Origin: Romanomermis culicivorax
Lineage: Eukaryota > Nematoda > Enoplea > Mermithida > Mermithidae
NCBI GenBank assembly: GCA_963922205.1
Contig: CAWUHX010000097.1
Span: 248,001 to 312,000 of the forward strand
Length of the DNA: 64,000 nucleotides
Direction: 5' to 3'
Positions 62,195 to 64,000 of the stretch are shown here, piece after piece (position 1 is the first letter of the stretch; each line of letters starts with the position of its first letter). The position numbers were made by a program, and so were the translations under genes. The notes beneath the pieces are model-generated. The model had not been told where the DNA came from and searched no databases. It saw nothing but the letters and a program-made list of their open reading frames with translations.

Positions 62195-62915
62195 CTTGAC
62201 GTATTGATCTTTCTCAAAAGGAAAAAAGGCGAATCTTCATTGAATATTACGATAAAATGTTGAAGATTATCAATTAAAACATGAGATACTACGTTTAAGA
62301 TGATGAAAACTATTATAGATTAAGTGATAAATGAAGGTAAACATGATAAAAGCCACGCCTGAGCTACTTAATGAATAATGATGATTATTAAAGTTACCGG
62401 CGCGAAGCGCCGGAAAATTTTGAGACTTGGACCTCCTAAAATGCACCAAAATGCAACTTTTCAATATGAAAACCCCAAATTTTTCTTCCACATTTGTGGA
62501 AAGACCTCAAAAATTTTTTCCACATTCCAGATTTTTCTCCACATTATAGTGCAAATGTGGAAAAAACAGTGATTCGCTGCACAAAAAATTGGTGTTGGGA
62601 ACAAAATGTCTACAGTAATTAAATCGAACTGTTGATCAATTCCGTTTCTGAGAATTCCCTGATTGTCAATCTTATTTATTAACAACATCTGACGTTCTGA
62701 CGTAGAAAAACCCTAATGATGATAGAAGACATAAGTATCTGTTGAGAGAACGTAATTTTTAATTTTCAAGCTAATTTTTATTATGAAGGTACAGTGAACA
62801 CTCTTTTTAATTGCACTGACGTTTATTCGGTAATGCTGCTTTTGGCGGATATTTCTCGCTTGGATGATGTAAATGATTGATATTTATTGTGACTTATAGA
62901 CGCCTTTTTTCGATC

Positions 62916-63046
62916 ATGATTAATCTGCTTTTCATAGCTGTTATTTGGTGTTGGTGCAGTTTAACGCCATCGACCATAGTGGATGGAGTCATGACGGACG
63001 ACGACGACGACCGGTTTGGAAAACCATTCAAAGCACTAGGGCCCAG
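62916..63046 (+). CDS. Possible first coding exon of a small secreted protein
   Basis: From ATG at 62916 the frame reads MINLLFIAVIWCWCSLTPST, a plausible signal peptide, then VDGVMTDDDDDRFGKPFKAL and GPR before a possible donor CCCAG|gtgtgt at 63047. Codons in the Asp run vary little (GAC), and the sequence is less AT-rich than its neighbours. An upstream in-frame ATG (62877) exists. No downstream exon was found in the remaining 950 bases. I do not recognise the protein; a repeat origin is possible because 63235-63400 matches 52935-53090. Confidence 0.3.
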
Positions 63047-63049
63047 GTG

Positions 63050-64000
63050 TGTAAGGACCAAATTCCTGATATATTCCATTTATTTTGAAATGATCGATGC
63101 GGCGAGATCGCAATTAAACTTTAATAGCGTATACGGTAGGACTATTTGTAAGGCCTTTACGTCCGCTAGGCAACCATTGCCACCTTACTCGCAGGTCAAA
63201 TTTAAATTTCTTTTGTTCTCCTTTATCCATGCAGCAAAACTATAGCTCACTTTATTTGAATTGATAGATGCAGCAAAGAACGTAAAAGTAAGTTCAGTTC
63301 GATACACAGTATCCACTCAATGGAAAATTCTATACTGTAGAGAAATGCTTAACTTCTATTGTCAGAATAGGAAAGGCCAAAATTATAGAAATACATTCAC
63401 GCTTATCCATTCTTCATTTGGGGAACTGCGTCGGAACCTGAGTGCTGCTCAAGAAATTTGGACCTACTAACCTAGTTGTTGACGAAAATTTTCACTTGTT
63501 CTGGTTGACGAGTTTAGCAACAGCTACACATCAATCCTATCTGCTCTGTTATGCTCAAACGTTTACAGTTACACCAAGAGTTTTTAATTTATACAGACCA
63601 TAAAGTTCCAATGTTTGGCTTTTCTTCAGTGACTATTTCGTTTTTTATTTTTCATATGACAATACTTTTGATCGGATTGTTCTGCATGTTACACTTAAGG
63701 ATGGAACGCAATGTGCTCCTCGTATGAAGAAAAATAATTCTTTGTTTCCTTCTTTTGTGAGAATTCCGTTCAACAAGCTGGTTTTCTCAATCCTCTCTTT
63801 CAACTTTTGATCAAGAACGAGTTTTGTTGTTTGACTGATACAGGAAGAAACCTGCTGAGCCTTTGGCTATTTTTGAGGTCATCCTCAAACATACCTACCA
63901 AAAAATTTAAAGCTTTTCTCGCCCTTTTCTACAATTTTACTACCTAGACAATTTTGAAATATTTGCGGTACATCATACATGCAACTAGGAGGGTGTAAAT
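63050..64000. other. Right end of the window, mostly repeat-related
   Basis: Contains a segment shared with 52935-53090 (TATACTGTAG, GGAAAGG blocks). Around 63560-63620 one plus frame reads EFLIYTDHKVPMFGF, reminiscent of the IYTDHKPL motif of gypsy-type RNase H, but nothing around it supports a full domain. No gene is called. Confidence 0.35.

Noticed and set aside
63560..63640. Gypsy-type RNase H domain from EFLIYTDHKVPMFGF
   Set aside because: Only one short motif in one frame; neighbouring RT/RNase H motifs are absent, so a chance match cannot be excluded.

Overview
The window is eukaryotic nuclear DNA from an animal: AT-rich, with GT-AG introns, one very large multi-exon gene, and introns packed with DNA transposons (hAT elements, short terminal-inverted-repeat elements, a decayed Polinton/Maverick) and non-LTR retrotransposon fragments. 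This architecture and the protein divergence suit an invertebrate, perhaps an arthropod, but I cannot name the species. I found no rRNA, convincing tRNA, CRISPR array, bacterial operon or recognisable promoter.

Positions 47.5 kb down to 1.06 kb (minus strand) hold one gene, midasin (MDN1/Rea1), the dynein-like AAA+ ATPase that pulls assembly factors off pre-60S ribosomal particles. I could place about 70 coding exons by eye (about 13.5 kb of coding sequence, roughly 4,500 codons; the family has about 4,900-5,600 residues). In order they give: AAA1 (47.4-45.5 kb), AAA2 (45.4-40.3), AAA3 (40.3-36.7), AAA4 (36.3-34.6), AAA5 (34.0-30.9), AAA6 (30.8-28.7), the long helical linker (28.7-11.5), the Asp/Glu-rich tether (11.4-5.0) and the MIDAS domain (4.9-1.06). 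Splice phases agree at all but two internal junctions. The far N-terminal domain was not found, and the last part of MIDAS is missing, so the gene probably runs off the left edge, with a degraded LINE lying in the expected intron.

Large introns carry the mobile elements: a 1.5 kb hAT with an exact 8-bp target duplication (2560-4087); a 3.4 kb Polinton derivative whose inverted termini are tandem minisatellites and which keeps broken capsid-type genes (7090-10525); a nested hAT-like pair (19.2-20.6 kb); and a cluster of short elements and minisatellites (37.3-39.3 kb).

From 47.6 to 64 kb lies a transposon graveyard with little evidence of host genes: three more hAT elements with 8-bp target duplications (50.0, 58.3 and 61.4 kb), a long-TIR element carrying a LINE 3' end (54.7-56.1 kb), a foldback element inserted in another repeat (57.4-57.7 kb) and a 24-bp tandem-repeat element (59.7-60.1 kb). 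One possible host exon, a short secreted-protein-like reading frame, lies at 62.9 kb. A GC-rich palindrome, GGCGCGAAGCGCC and close variants, recurs at least a dozen times across the window in otherwise unlike repeats and is the least explained signal.
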